From JACVRM01 sp046262315 (lineage in GTDB: Bacteria > Actinomycetota > Thermoleophilia > Gaiellales > Gaiellaceae): DNA of 18,699 nucleotides. The stretch covers positions 1-18,699 of the forward strand of contig JBHEMZ010000013.1 of assembly GCA_046262315.1 (NCBI GenBank), written 5' to 3'. A program made the position numbers and the translations under genes. The notes under the pieces are model-generated. The model had not been told where the DNA came from. It saw only the letters and a list, made by a program, of their open reading frames with translations, and made no database searches. Positions 6,114-13,280 of this stretch are shown one piece after another. Position 1 is the stretch's first letter; each line of letters starts with the position of its first letter.

Positions 6114-7264
6114 TCTGGACCGGCGACCTCAACAAGCCGCACGCCTTTACAGCCGCAGTCGGCTTCTACGATACGACGCTGCGCGACGGCGAGCAGACGG
6201 TCGGGGTCGTCCTCGACCCCCAGCAGAAGCTCGAGATCGCCCGGCTGCTCGACGACCTCGGCGTCGAGCGCATCGAGGCCGGCTTCCCACGGGTTTCCGA
6301 CGAGGACCGCGAAGCCGTCCGCCTAATCGCTGACGCGGGCCTGCGCGCCGAAGTCTGGGGCTTCGCTCGGGCTGTCCCCGCCGACGTCGAGGCGCTGGTC
6401 GAGCTCGGCGTGCGGGCTGCCGTCGTCGAGTCGCCGATCAGCGAGCTCAAGCTTCGTGCTCTCGGCGTCTCGCACGACGAGATGCTCGAGCGCATCCGCA
6501 AGGCGGTCTCCTTCGCCGCCTCGAACGACGTCACCGTCGCATACTTCGGCGTTGACGGAACGCGCGCAGATCCCGCTTTTTTCGACAGGGCGTACGAGGC
6601 CGCGGTGGAGGCCGGCGCGAGCGAGGCGGTCATCGTGGACACGATCGGCGTCGCCACGCCGGAAGCCGCCGGCGAGCTTGTGGCCCGGGTCTGCGAGCGG
6701 CTCGGCCCGGACATCCCGCTCCACTGGCACGGCCACAACGACTTCGGCCTGGCCACCGCGGCGGCGGTCGCGGCCGCCCGCGCGGGCGCCCGCTGGCTGC
6801 ACGGGACGATCAACGGCATGGGCGAGCGTGCCGGGAACGCAAACATCGGCGAGATGGCACTCGCCCTCCACGCCCTCTACGGCGTCCAAACTCCGCTCCG
6901 CCTCGACCGCGTGCGGGCGGTGTCCGAGCGCGTGCGCGAGCTGTCCGGCTACGCGCTCGAGCCCTGGAAGCCTCTCGTCGGCGAGAACCTCTTCCGCCGT
7001 GAGTCGGGCGCCGTCGCCAGCCAGTTCCACGACCCACCGTCGATCGAGCCCTACGCCGCCGCCCTCGTAGGCGCCGAACGCTCGATCGTGCTCGGCAAGA
7101 AGAGCGGCATCGACTCGATCCGGATCAAGGCGGAGGAGCTCGGGCTCGAACTCGACAAGGAGGCGCAGCGTGCGCTGCTCGCCGCGGTCAAGAGGCTCGG
7201 TGCCGAAAAGGGCGGCCTCGTGACCGACGACGAGCTCTGTTGTCTCGCGGGGGGTCTCGCATAG
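6110..7264 (+). CDS. Homocitrate/citramalate synthase-like acyl-CoA:2-oxoacid condensing enzyme
   Basis: GTG at 6110 gives 384 aa and overlaps the methyltransferase stop by 4 bp. The HMGL-like TIM barrel starts with YDTTLRDGEQTVGV at 20-33 (R25 and D26 catalytic/metal site). HWHGHNDFGLA at 205-215 holds the H207-x-H209 metal pair, and NGMGERAGNANIGEM at 235-249 is the second family signature. The EQTVGV after the first signature resembles homocitrate synthase/NifV/AksA (EQTxGV) more than 2-isopropylmalate synthase (EQSPG). The length leaves no room for a C-terminal regulatory LeuA dimer domain. It should condense acetyl-CoA with a 2-oxoacid in the cytoplasm. No nif or lysine-pathway gene is nearby, so the oxoacid is unknown. 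Confidence 0.82.
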   Translation: MIWTGDLNKPHAFTAAVGFYDTTLRDGEQTVGVVLDPQQKLEIARLLDDLGVERIEAGFPRVSDEDREAVRLIADAGLRAEVWGFARAVPADVEALVELGVRAAVVESPISELKLRALGVSHDEMLERIRKAVSFAASNDVTVAYFGVDGTRADPAFFDRAYEAAVEAGASEAVIVDTIGVATPEAAGELVARVCERLGPDIPLHWHGHNDFGLATAAAVAAARAGARWLHGTINGMGERAGNANIGEMALALHALYGVQTPLRLDRVRAVSERVRELSGYALEPWKPLVGENLFRRESGAVASQFHDPPSIEPYAAALVGAERSIVLGKKSGIDSIRIKAEELGLELDKEAQRALLAAVKRLGAEKGGLVTDDELCCLAGGLA

Positions 7265-8229
7265 TGGAAACGCGGGAGCTAGGCGGCAGCGGGATTGCCG
7301 TCACGCGGGTCGTCCTCGGCTGCGGCAATTTCGGCGGTATCGGCTCGGCGCCCGAGTTCTTCGGGCAGGGCGAGAGCGAGGAGGCCGCGTTCTCGATCAT
7401 GGACGCCGCCTGGGAGGCGGGCCTCAGGGCGTTCGACACCGCGGACGCGTACGGCGGAGGACGCAGCGAAGCGTGGATCGGGCTCTGGCGCGCGGCACGC
7501 GGGCACGAACCGGTGCTGGCCACGAAGGTCTTCCACTCGACGGTGGGCGACCCGCGTGACCGCGGTCTCGCGCCCGAGCGGATCAGGCGGCAGCTCGAGG
7601 CTAGCCTCGACCGGCTCGGCGTCGACCGCGTCCCGCTCTACCTCGTCCACGAGCCCGACCCCGATACGCCGCTCGCGGAGACGCTGCGGGCGCTCGACGG
7701 GCTCGTCCGCGAGGGACGCGTGGGTGCGATCGGGGCGTCCAACGTCGACCGGGCGTACCTGGAGGAGGCACTGGCGATCTCGGAAGCCGAGGGGCTGACA
7801 CGCCTGGAGTGGGTGCAGAACTCGTACTCGCTGCTCGACCGGGCGGCGGAGGAAGAGGTGCTGCCGTTCTGCGCAGAGCACGGGCTCGGCTTCACGCCCT
7901 TCGGGCCGCTCTCCGGCGGGTGGCTGACCGGAAAATACGCGCTCGGCCACCCGTACCCGGACGGCTCGCGCATGACGATGCGGCCGGGCTCCTACGAGCA
8001 CCTGGCGACACCCGACGTCTACGAGGGGCTCGAGACGCTGGCTGCGACGGCGGCGGCCTGGAGCACCGACCTGCCGACGCTCGCGCTCGCCTGGTTGCTA
8101 TCGAACCCTGACGTGACGGCGGTGGTTGTCGGGCCGAGGACATCGAGCCAGCTCGAGCCGGCCGTGCGAGGCCTCCAGCTAGCGCTCGGCGCAGCCGAGC
8201 GCCGTGAGCTGGCGTCGCTCTTCCCGTGA
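7264..8229 (+). CDS. Aldo/keto reductase
   Basis: GTG at 7264 (321 aa) shares one base with the preceding TAG, and METRELGGSGIAVTRVVLG is the normal AKR beginning; an upstream GTG at 7240 would add eight non-conserved residues. The catalytic tetrad is visible: D58 and Y63 in FDTADAYGGG, K88 in LATKVF, and H129 in LVHEPD. IGASN follows near 157. QNSYSLLDR near 189-197 and FGPLSGGWLTGKY near 214-226 are the conserved regions of the YajO/GsmA-like AKR groups. NADP(H)-dependent interconversion of a carbonyl and an alcohol is the expected reaction. The TGA stop overlaps the OCD-family start as GTGA. Confidence 0.9.
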   Translation: METRELGGSGIAVTRVVLGCGNFGGIGSAPEFFGQGESEEAAFSIMDAAWEAGLRAFDTADAYGGGRSEAWIGLWRAARGHEPVLATKVFHSTVGDPRDRGLAPERIRRQLEASLDRLGVDRVPLYLVHEPDPDTPLAETLRALDGLVREGRVGAIGASNVDRAYLEEALAISEAEGLTRLEWVQNSYSLLDRAAEEEVLPFCAEHGLGFTPFGPLSGGWLTGKYALGHPYPDGSRMTMRPGSYEHLATPDVYEGLETLAATAAAWSTDLPTLALAWLLSNPDVTAVVVGPRTSSQLEPAVRGLQLALGAAERRELASLFP

Positions 8230-9209
8230 GCGTGCTCGTCCTGGACTACGCCGATGTCGAGCGGCTGCTGCCGATGGACGAGTGCATCGACGTCATGGCC
8301 GACGTGCTAGTGGCGCTCGCGCGCGGCGAGGGCTTCCAACCCTTGCGGTCGGTGGTGCGGCCGCCCGACGCGCCGGGCCTGATCGGATTGATGCCGGCGT
8401 ATCGCGGCGGGGAGCGCCCGGCGTTCGGCCTCAAGGCGATCAACGTGGTCTTCGACAACCCGGCCAGGCGCGCCCTCGACACCCACCAGGGAGCCGTGCT
8501 GCTCTCCGACGGCGAGACGGGCGAGCTGCGAGCGGTCCTGAACGCCTCCGCAATCACCGAGATCCGCACGGCGGCGGTGTCAGGCGCGGCCACGCGCGCG
8601 CTTGCCCGCGAGGAGGCTCGCGAGCTGGCGATCTTGGGCGCGGGCGTTCAGGCGCGGTCGCATCTGCACGCGATGGCGGCAGTCCATCCGTTCGCCTGCG
8701 CTCGCATCTACAGCCGCTCCGCGGAGCACGCACGTCAGCTCGCGCAGGACGCGGACGTGCAGTTCCCGGTCGAGGCCGTGGCGAGCGCGGAGGAGGCGGT
8801 ACGCGGCGCAGACGTGGTCGTTACCGCCACGAGCTCGCCGGAGCCCGTGGTACGCCGGGAATGGATCGCGGACGGTGCACATATCAATGCGGTGGGGGCC
8901 TGCTTCCCGCACACGCGCGAGCTGGACGGCGCGACGGTCGCCGCGGCGACGCTCGTCGTCGACCGGCGCGAGTCGGCCGAGCACGAGGCCGGTGACTACC
9001 TGCTCGCCGTCGAGGAGGGCGCCATCGGCCGCGGCCACATCCATGCCGAGCTCGGCGAGGTGCTCGCGGGCATCTCGCCGGGCCGGACGTCAGCGAGGGA
9101 GATCACGCTCTTCAAGTCGCTCGGCATCGCCATCGAGGACCTCGCGGCCGCCGACCACGTCGTGCGCAAGGCACGCGAGCAGGGCCTGGGAGCCGAGGTG
9201 TCGTTTTGA
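8226..9209 (+). CDS. Ornithine cyclodeaminase/mu-crystallin-family reductase (EutC-like candidate)
   Basis: GTG at 8226 gives 327 aa with a 4-bp overlap at both ends. Family landmarks are GLKAINV with K70, ITEIRTAAVSG with R114, the Rossmann loop LGAGVQARSH at 137-146, VVVTATSS near 197-204 and ITLFKSLGIAIEDLAAA near the C-terminus. The loop that in P. putida ornithine cyclodeaminase carries the catalytic Asp (form G-x-D-x-P-x-K-x-E-L) reads GACFPHTREL here. Cys226 seems to replace that Asp, so ornithine cyclisation is unlikely and an NAD(P)-dependent ketimine reductase or amino-acid dehydrogenase role is favoured. The family includes EutC of hydroxyectoine catabolism. The adjacent coupled threonine-dehydratase-family gene fits an EutB/EutC pair. 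Confidence 0.86.
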   Translation: MSVLVLDYADVERLLPMDECIDVMADVLVALARGEGFQPLRSVVRPPDAPGLIGLMPAYRGGERPAFGLKAINVVFDNPARRALDTHQGAVLLSDGETGELRAVLNASAITEIRTAAVSGAATRALAREEARELAILGAGVQARSHLHAMAAVHPFACARIYSRSAEHARQLAQDADVQFPVEAVASAEEAVRGADVVVTATSSPEPVVRREWIADGAHINAVGACFPHTRELDGATVAAATLVVDRRESAEHEAGDYLLAVEEGAIGRGHIHAELGEVLAGISPGRTSAREITLFKSLGIAIEDLAAADHVVRKAREQGLGAEVSF

Positions 9210-10153
9210 TCGCGCTCGACGCGATTCGGAGCGCCCGCCAGACCCTGACCGGCACGGCCGTACGCACGCCGCTCGTCCGCCTCTATGCGGATGCACCGGC
9301 CGAGATCCACCTCAAGCTCGAGAACCTCCAGCCGATCGGCTCGTTCAAGCTGCGCGGCGCCTACAACGCGGCCATGCGCGCGCCTCGCGAGGACGTGGCA
9401 CGCGGCCTCGTAACCGCGAGCGCCGGGAACATGGCGCAAGGCGTGGCGTGGGCGGCGCGCGAGCTCGGCGTGACCGCCACGATCGTCGTGCCCGACACGG
9501 CCCCGCGCACGAAAGTGGACGCGATCGAGCGGCTGGGCGGGCGCGTGGTCATGGTGCCGTTCGACGAGTGGTGGGGGGTGATGGAGTCGCACCGCTACGA
9601 CGGCGCGGAAGGCCTGTTCGTGCACCCCGTTGAGAGCGACGACGTCATGGCGGGTAACGGCACGATTGGACTCGAGCTCGTGGAGGATCTGCCCGATGTG
9701 GACACGGTCGTGGTGCCGGTAGGCGGTGGCGGCTTGATCTCGGGGATCGCGAGTGCGGTCAAGCAGCTACGGCCGGGCACGCGCGTCGTCGCGGCGCAGC
9801 CGGAGACCGCGGCGGCGCTCGCCGCGTCGCTCGCGGCCGGCGAGGCGCGCGAGATCGACTACCGGGCCACCTGGATCGACGGCGCGGGCGCCAAGCTGGT
9901 GCTTCCGCGAATGTGGCCACTGCTCGAGGAGCTCGTCGACGACGTCGCGGTCGTGCCGCTGGACGACGTCGCGGACGCGGTCCGCCTGCTCGCCGAGCGG
10001 GTCCGCGTGATCGCCGAGGGCGCCGGAGCCCTCTCTGTCGCTGCGGCACTCGCAGGTCGAGTCGGAGGGAAGCGCGTCGCGTGCATCGTCTCCGGCGGGA
10101 ACATTGACTCGGCCGTGCTCGCCCGCATCCTCAACGGCGAGACGCCCGGCTAA
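9206..10153 (+). CDS. Threonine dehydratase-family PLP enzyme (EutB-like candidate)
   Basis: TTG at 9206 overlaps the previous stop as TTGA; 315 aa. This is a fold-type II PLP enzyme: GSFKLRGAYNA at 45-55 has the Schiff-base lysine K48, SAGNMAQGVAW at 72-82 is the substrate/carboxylate loop, and GGGGL at 173-177 is the phosphate-binding loop. SGGNIDS near the C-terminus supplies the serine contacting the pyridine nitrogen. The loop normally reads SAGNHAQG; His is Met here. There is no ACT-type regulatory domain, as in catabolic threonine dehydratases, serine racemases, hydroxyaspartate lyases and EutB. It should catalyse dehydration or deamination of a hydroxy-amino acid. It is the last gene of the plus-strand unit and converges with the M24 gene 40 bp away. 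Confidence 0.88.
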   Translation: MIALDAIRSARQTLTGTAVRTPLVRLYADAPAEIHLKLENLQPIGSFKLRGAYNAAMRAPREDVARGLVTASAGNMAQGVAWAARELGVTATIVVPDTAPRTKVDAIERLGGRVVMVPFDEWWGVMESHRYDGAEGLFVHPVESDDVMAGNGTIGLELVEDLPDVDTVVVPVGGGGLISGIASAVKQLRPGTRVVAAQPETAAALAASLAAGEAREIDYRATWIDGAGAKLVLPRMWPLLEELVDDVAVVPLDDVADAVRLLAERVRVIAEGAGALSVAAALAGRVGGKRVACIVSGGNIDSAVLARILNGETPG

Positions 10154-10158
10154 GAGGT

Positions 10159-10172
10159 GCGCGCGGGCGCGC
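10159..10172. terminator. Short GC hairpin between convergent genes
   Basis: GCGCGC at 10159-10164 and GCGCGC at 10167-10172 form a 6-bp stem around GG in the 39-bp gap between convergent coding regions. A bidirectional terminator is conceivable, but the loop is too tight and there is no T-tract. The call rests mainly on position. Confidence 0.2.
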
Positions 10173-10192
10173 GAAAGGCAGCGCGGCCGGCG

Positions 10193-11263
10193 TCAGTCCG
10201 GCACGTAGAGCTTCATGGGTAGGCCGGAAAGGGGCTCGCCGCCGTCCGCGGTCACGAGCCAGGTCTCCTGCATGTAGAGGCAGCTCTGCCCGTCCGGCGC
10301 GATCGCGTGCGGGTGCATGGAGAAGACCATATTTTCGGCCAGCTCCGTCTCGACGCCCTCGCCGATCTTCGGATGCTCGATCATCGTCATGCCGATGGAG
10401 TGGCCGGTGACGTGGCCGAGCGTGTAGCCGCGCTCGTGGAAGCCGCGCGACACGGCGAGGTGGACGTCGTGCGCTGTGGCGCCCGGTCTCAGCGAGTTGC
10501 GTGCCGCGTCGAAGTACTCCTCGTATGCCTCGAGCATGCGCCGGCCGTCCTCGTCCGGCGTCCCGATGGCGCGTGAGACCTCGACCCAATGCCCGCCCGG
10601 GCCTGCGATCTCGAGTGACGGCAGGCAGAACTCGCCGAGCGGCAGATCGCTTCGTGCAAGCAGGAACTCGGGCCCCTGCAGCACCATGTCCATCGTCAGC
10701 CGCCCGCAACCCTCGGTGACGAAGTAGCGCTCGCACTCTGCCATCACCTCGGCCGCGCTGCGGCCGGGCGCGTAGTGCTCGAGGAAGATCCGGAAGCCCT
10801 GCGTGTTGATGCGCACGCTGTCCCGTACGGAGGCCAGCTCACCCTCGCTCTTGACCGCGCGCGCGAGGTCGAATTCCTCGTCGAACGAGACCAGCTCCGC
10901 GACGTCTGCCAGCGCCCGGTAGTCGCGGACGGTCATCACGTAGTCGAGTCCGTAGACGCCGAGGCGCCGGCCGCGCAACCGTTCTGCCAGCCATTCGCCG
11001 GGATGCGACGCGAAGACCTGCTCCTCGATCCACGTCTGCCCATGCTCGCCGACGTAGCGCGCTTCGGCAGGGAAGACGATCGCCGGCTCACCCTCGAGCG
11101 GGAGGAGCACGTAGGCGTAGCGGTGCACGATGGTGAACCCGGAAAGGTACGTGACCGCCCCTTCGAAGCCGGAGTACTCGGAGCCCGCGACGACGACGGC
11201 GTCCAGTCCGGCGCGGGCGGCAGCCGCGCGCACGTTCGCGTAGCGGCGAGTTACCTCGTCCAC
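10193..11263 (-). CDS. Atypical M24/creatinase-fold hydrolase lacking the normal metal ligands
   Basis: GTG at 11263 gives 356 aa and overlaps the upstream reductase gene by 13 bp. The long open frame further upstream is only the shadow of that gene. A creatinase-N domain (about 1-140) precedes the pita-bread domain. Aligned with the M24 protein at 4073-5239, the ligand positions are E218 (LEIAG), E228 (HWVEVSR), H288 (TGHSIGM), H317 (SMHPHA, normally Glu) and E333 (QETWLVT). H297 in IEHP matches the second His. Asp-to-Glu twice and Glu-to-His argue against a dinuclear metal peptidase. Creatinase and ectoine hydrolase (DoeA/EutD) are metal-independent members of this fold, and LE-x-AG...SR resembles the corresponding DoeA segment as I recall it. 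A C-N hydrolase acting on a small cyclic or amidino compound is likely. Confidence 0.82.
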   Translation of the reverse strand: MDEVTRRYANVRAAAARAGLDAVVVAGSEYSGFEGAVTYLSGFTIVHRYAYVLLPLEGEPAIVFPAEARYVGEHGQTWIEEQVFASHPGEWLAERLRGRRLGVYGLDYVMTVRDYRALADVAELVSFDEEFDLARAVKSEGELASVRDSVRINTQGFRIFLEHYAPGRSAAEVMAECERYFVTEGCGRLTMDMVLQGPEFLLARSDLPLGEFCLPSLEIAGPGGHWVEVSRAIGTPDEDGRRMLEAYEEYFDAARNSLRPGATAHDVHLAVSRGFHERGYTLGHVTGHSIGMTMIEHPKIGEGVETELAENMVFSMHPHAIAPDGQSCLYMQETWLVTADGGEPLSGLPMKLYVPD

Positions 11264-12171
11264 GAAGCCTCCACACCATGGACGAGCGCGGTGATTGTCT
11301 CGTTGAGCGGCGTGGGCACGCCGTGCTCGCGGCCGAAGCGGACGATGCCGCCATTCAGCCAGTCGACCTCCGTGGCGCGGCGCGCCTCCACGTCCTGGAG
11401 CATCGACGCCTTGTGGTCGTAGGCCACGTCGGGTCGCGCCGCGTGGTCGATGAGCGCCTCGGGATCCGCGTCGAGCTCGATCCCCTGCGCGACACAGACG
11501 GCCTTGCCTTCGTCCACGAGGGCGCTGATGAGGCGCCGCAGCGCCGCGTCCTCGCAGACCCGGCCGTGCGTGAGCCCTGTGAGCGCGCCGACGGGGTTCG
11601 TCGCAGCATTGAAGATCACCTTGCGCCACTGTGCTCCGCGCGCGTCCACAACCGCTCGCGTGGGCAGGCCCGCGCGCGTGCAGGCGTCGGCGAGCCGCTC
11701 GATCTCGTCGCGGCGCGCGGGCTGCGGCTCGAAGGGGCCGAGCGTCGTGTCGCCCTTCACGTCCCACTGCACGTATCCAGGCTCGACGATGCGCCCGGCC
11801 GGGAACGTCGTGCCGCGCATGACCCGCTCGACGTGCGCTGCGATCGTCTCCTCGTTGCCGACGCCGTTCTGCACGGAGGCCACGGCGCTGTCGCGGAACG
11901 CGGACGCGGCGGCGGCGATCGCCGGCTCGGTGTGCATCGCCTTCGTGGCCACGATGCCGAAGTCGCATTGCGGCAGCTCCGCGGCGTCTGTGGTCGCGCG
12001 AAGCAGTCCGATGACCTCGCCGGCGCCCGAGAGCCGCAGCCCGCGCTCATTGATCGCGGCGACGTGCTCCGAGCTCACGTCGTAGGCCCACACGTCGATG
12101 TCGTCGAGCTGCGCCAGGTTCGCGGCGAAGAGCGAGCCGACGGCGCCGCACCCGACCACACAGACCCTCAT
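11251..12171 (-). CDS. Ketopantoate reductase-family 2-oxoacid reductase (copy 1)
   Basis: ATG at 12171, with GAGAGGA about 8 nt upstream, gives 306 aa. The Rossmann motif GCGAVGSL is at 7-14. IVATKAMHTE near 73-82 and VQNGVGNEE at 100-108 are the family's NADP/substrate loops. QWRKVIFNAATNPVGALTG at 181-199 holds the catalytic lysine K184 and N188. KASMLQDVEARRATEVDWL at 254-272 holds S256 and E268, matching the Ser and Glu of PanE/ApbA. The fold is complete. Many paralogs in catabolic clusters act on other 2-oxo or 2-hydroxy acids, and nothing here places it in pantothenate synthesis. Both palindromic operator candidates lie just upstream, and it is coupled to the atypical M24 gene. Confidence 0.88.
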   Translation of the reverse strand: MRVCVVGCGAVGSLFAANLAQLDDIDVWAYDVSSEHVAAINERGLRLSGAGEVIGLLRATTDAAELPQCDFGIVATKAMHTEPAIAAAASAFRDSAVASVQNGVGNEETIAAHVERVMRGTTFPAGRIVEPGYVQWDVKGDTTLGPFEPQPARRDEIERLADACTRAGLPTRAVVDARGAQWRKVIFNAATNPVGALTGLTHGRVCEDAALRRLISALVDEGKAVCVAQGIELDADPEALIDHAARPDVAYDHKASMLQDVEARRATEVDWLNGGIVRFGREHGVPTPLNETITALVHGVEASWTR

Positions 12172-12201
12172 CGCGGCAGTCCTCTCACCGCGCCTTTCGT
12201 A

Positions 12202-12222
12202 CTAGTAACAGACTGTTACTAG
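12202..12222. promoter_or_regulatory. Palindromic operator candidate 1
   Basis: A perfect palindrome with 10-bp arms around a central A (12212). Its core AGTAACAGACTGTTACT (12204-12220) is extended by CT and AG at the outer ends. It is strongly AT-shifted against GC-rich surroundings and starts 31 bp upstream of ATG 12171. Symmetry and length suit a dimeric HTH repressor such as TetR or GntR types. A one-base loop makes an RNA hairpin less likely. Confidence 0.7.
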
Positions 12223-12291
12223 CCGCGATCAGAGCGCCGCCGGTGCCTGAGCAAAGGCGGGACTCCCTCGTCACAGCCGCCGTCGGGGACA

Positions 12292-12308
12292 AGTAACAGA
12301 CTGTTACT
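12292..12308. promoter_or_regulatory. Palindromic operator candidate 2
   Basis: An identical 17-bp core AGTAACAGACTGTTACT with a central A at 12300, 88 bp from the first centre. The outer extension differs from copy 1 by one base (A at 12291 where copy 1 has T). It lies 7 bp past the stop of the second reductase gene. Two identical sites within a 144-bp gap suggest cooperative binding or looping over the promoter of the downstream reductase/M24 genes. Confidence 0.65.
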
Positions 12309-12315
12309 AGCATCG

Positions 12316-13260
12316 TTAGGCAGTCTCCCGCGCGCGCACGAGGCGGTACATCGCCTCGTGGAGCGGCACGTCAACTCCGAGACGCTCCGCCTCCCGCACC
12401 AGCGCGCCCGTGATGTAGTCGACCTCCGTAGGGCGGCCGGAGCGCACGTCCTCGAGCATCGACGGTATGTGGGCGTACTGTCCCTCCGCTGCCTCCGTCT
12501 CTCCGCGCCGCACCGCCAGCACGTTCATCTCCCACGGATCCTCGTGCAACTCGACGCCCGCGGCGGCCGCAACCCGCTTGCCTTCGTCCATCAGTTCGCG
12601 GACGAGGTGCCCGAGATCGGTCGGCTCGGCCGCCGCGGCGAACTGCGACACGTGGGGGAGATCCGTCACCGCGGCCACCGTGTTGACGGTCGCGTTGAAG
12701 ATCAGCTTCGACCACTGGGCCGGCCGCAGGTCGGGGAATGCTCTCGCCTGGAGCCCGGCGGCCCGCAGCAGTCCCTCGATTTCCTCGACGCGCGCGTATC
12801 CGACCGTGCCCGCGAAGGGCCCAAGCCACGTCTCGGTGTCGAGCTCGTACTCCACGTGCGTGTCCGAACGACGGACGCCGCTCATGAAGGTCACGGCCGA
12901 GACGAGCGGCCAGTCCCCGCGGCGCCGCACGATCTCCTCCGCGCCGAGCCCGTTCTGGACGGTCATGACCGTGGCGCCCGCGAAACGGCCCTCGAGCGCT
13001 CGCGCTGCTCCCTCGAGCTCGGTGGCCTTGGTAGCCACGATGGCGAGGTCGAACGGGGCGAGCCCGGTGGGATCGGCCGTGGCCGCGACGCGCGCGAGGA
13101 ACTCGCTCTTGCCCGACACGCGCAGCCCGTCGCGCTCGAGCGCCTCGGCGTGCTCGCGCCGCCTCGTCAGCACCGAGACCTCCGCGACCTGCGCCAGGTG
13201 CCCTGCGTAGAGGCTGCCGATCACGCCGGCGCCGACGACGCACACACGCTCGACCGCCAT
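12316..13260 (-). CDS. Ketopantoate reductase-family 2-oxoacid reductase (copy 2)
   Basis: ATG at 13260 gives 314 aa. GAGVIGSLYAGHL at 10-22 is the dinucleotide fold, followed by IVATKATELE near 74-83 and VQNGLGAEE at 101-109. QWSKLIFNATVN at 182-193 has catalytic K185 and N189. PSMLEDVRSGRPTEVDY at 266-282 has S267 and E279. All PanE/ApbA catalytic positions are kept, but overall sequence similarity to copy 1 is limited, so this is an old duplication or two separate recruitments rather than a recent tandem copy. NADPH-dependent reduction of a 2-oxoacid is expected. The 5' spacer has no Shine-Dalgarno but has TAGCGT 8 nt before the start. The gene is divergent from the DsrE-like gene. Confidence 0.87.
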   Translation of the reverse strand: MAVERVCVVGAGVIGSLYAGHLAQVAEVSVLTRRREHAEALERDGLRVSGKSEFLARVAATADPTGLAPFDLAIVATKATELEGAARALEGRFAGATVMTVQNGLGAEEIVRRRGDWPLVSAVTFMSGVRRSDTHVEYELDTETWLGPFAGTVGYARVEEIEGLLRAAGLQARAFPDLRPAQWSKLIFNATVNTVAAVTDLPHVSQFAAAAEPTDLGHLVRELMDEGKRVAAAAGVELHEDPWEMNVLAVRRGETEAAEGQYAHIPSMLEDVRSGRPTEVDYITGALVREAERLGVDVPLHEAMYRLVRARETA

Positions 13261-13268
13261 CCGGCCGG

Positions 13269-13274
13269 ACGCTA
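13269..13274 (-). promoter_or_regulatory. Possible leaderless -10 hexamer (TAGCGT) for reductase copy 2
   Basis: On the minus strand TAGCGT (TAnnnT) ends 8 nt before ATG 13260 in a 32-bp divergent spacer that contains no Shine-Dalgarno for this gene. Confidence 0.3.
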
Positions 13275-13280
13275 CCGCGA

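Noticed and set aside
11264..11968. Upstream extension of the minus-strand M24 frame
   Set aside because: The extension is the shadow of reductase copy 1; M24-like sequence begins only at GTG 11263.
11278..12222. Plus-strand open frame opposite reductase copy 1
   Set aside because: It overlaps a complete Rossmann/KPR protein and one operator candidate; its composition is typical of a shadow frame.
12202..12308. Palindromes as transposon ends or an attachment site
   Set aside because: No transposase, integrase or target duplication lies nearby, and the two copies are identical palindromes rather than inverted termini bounding a gene.
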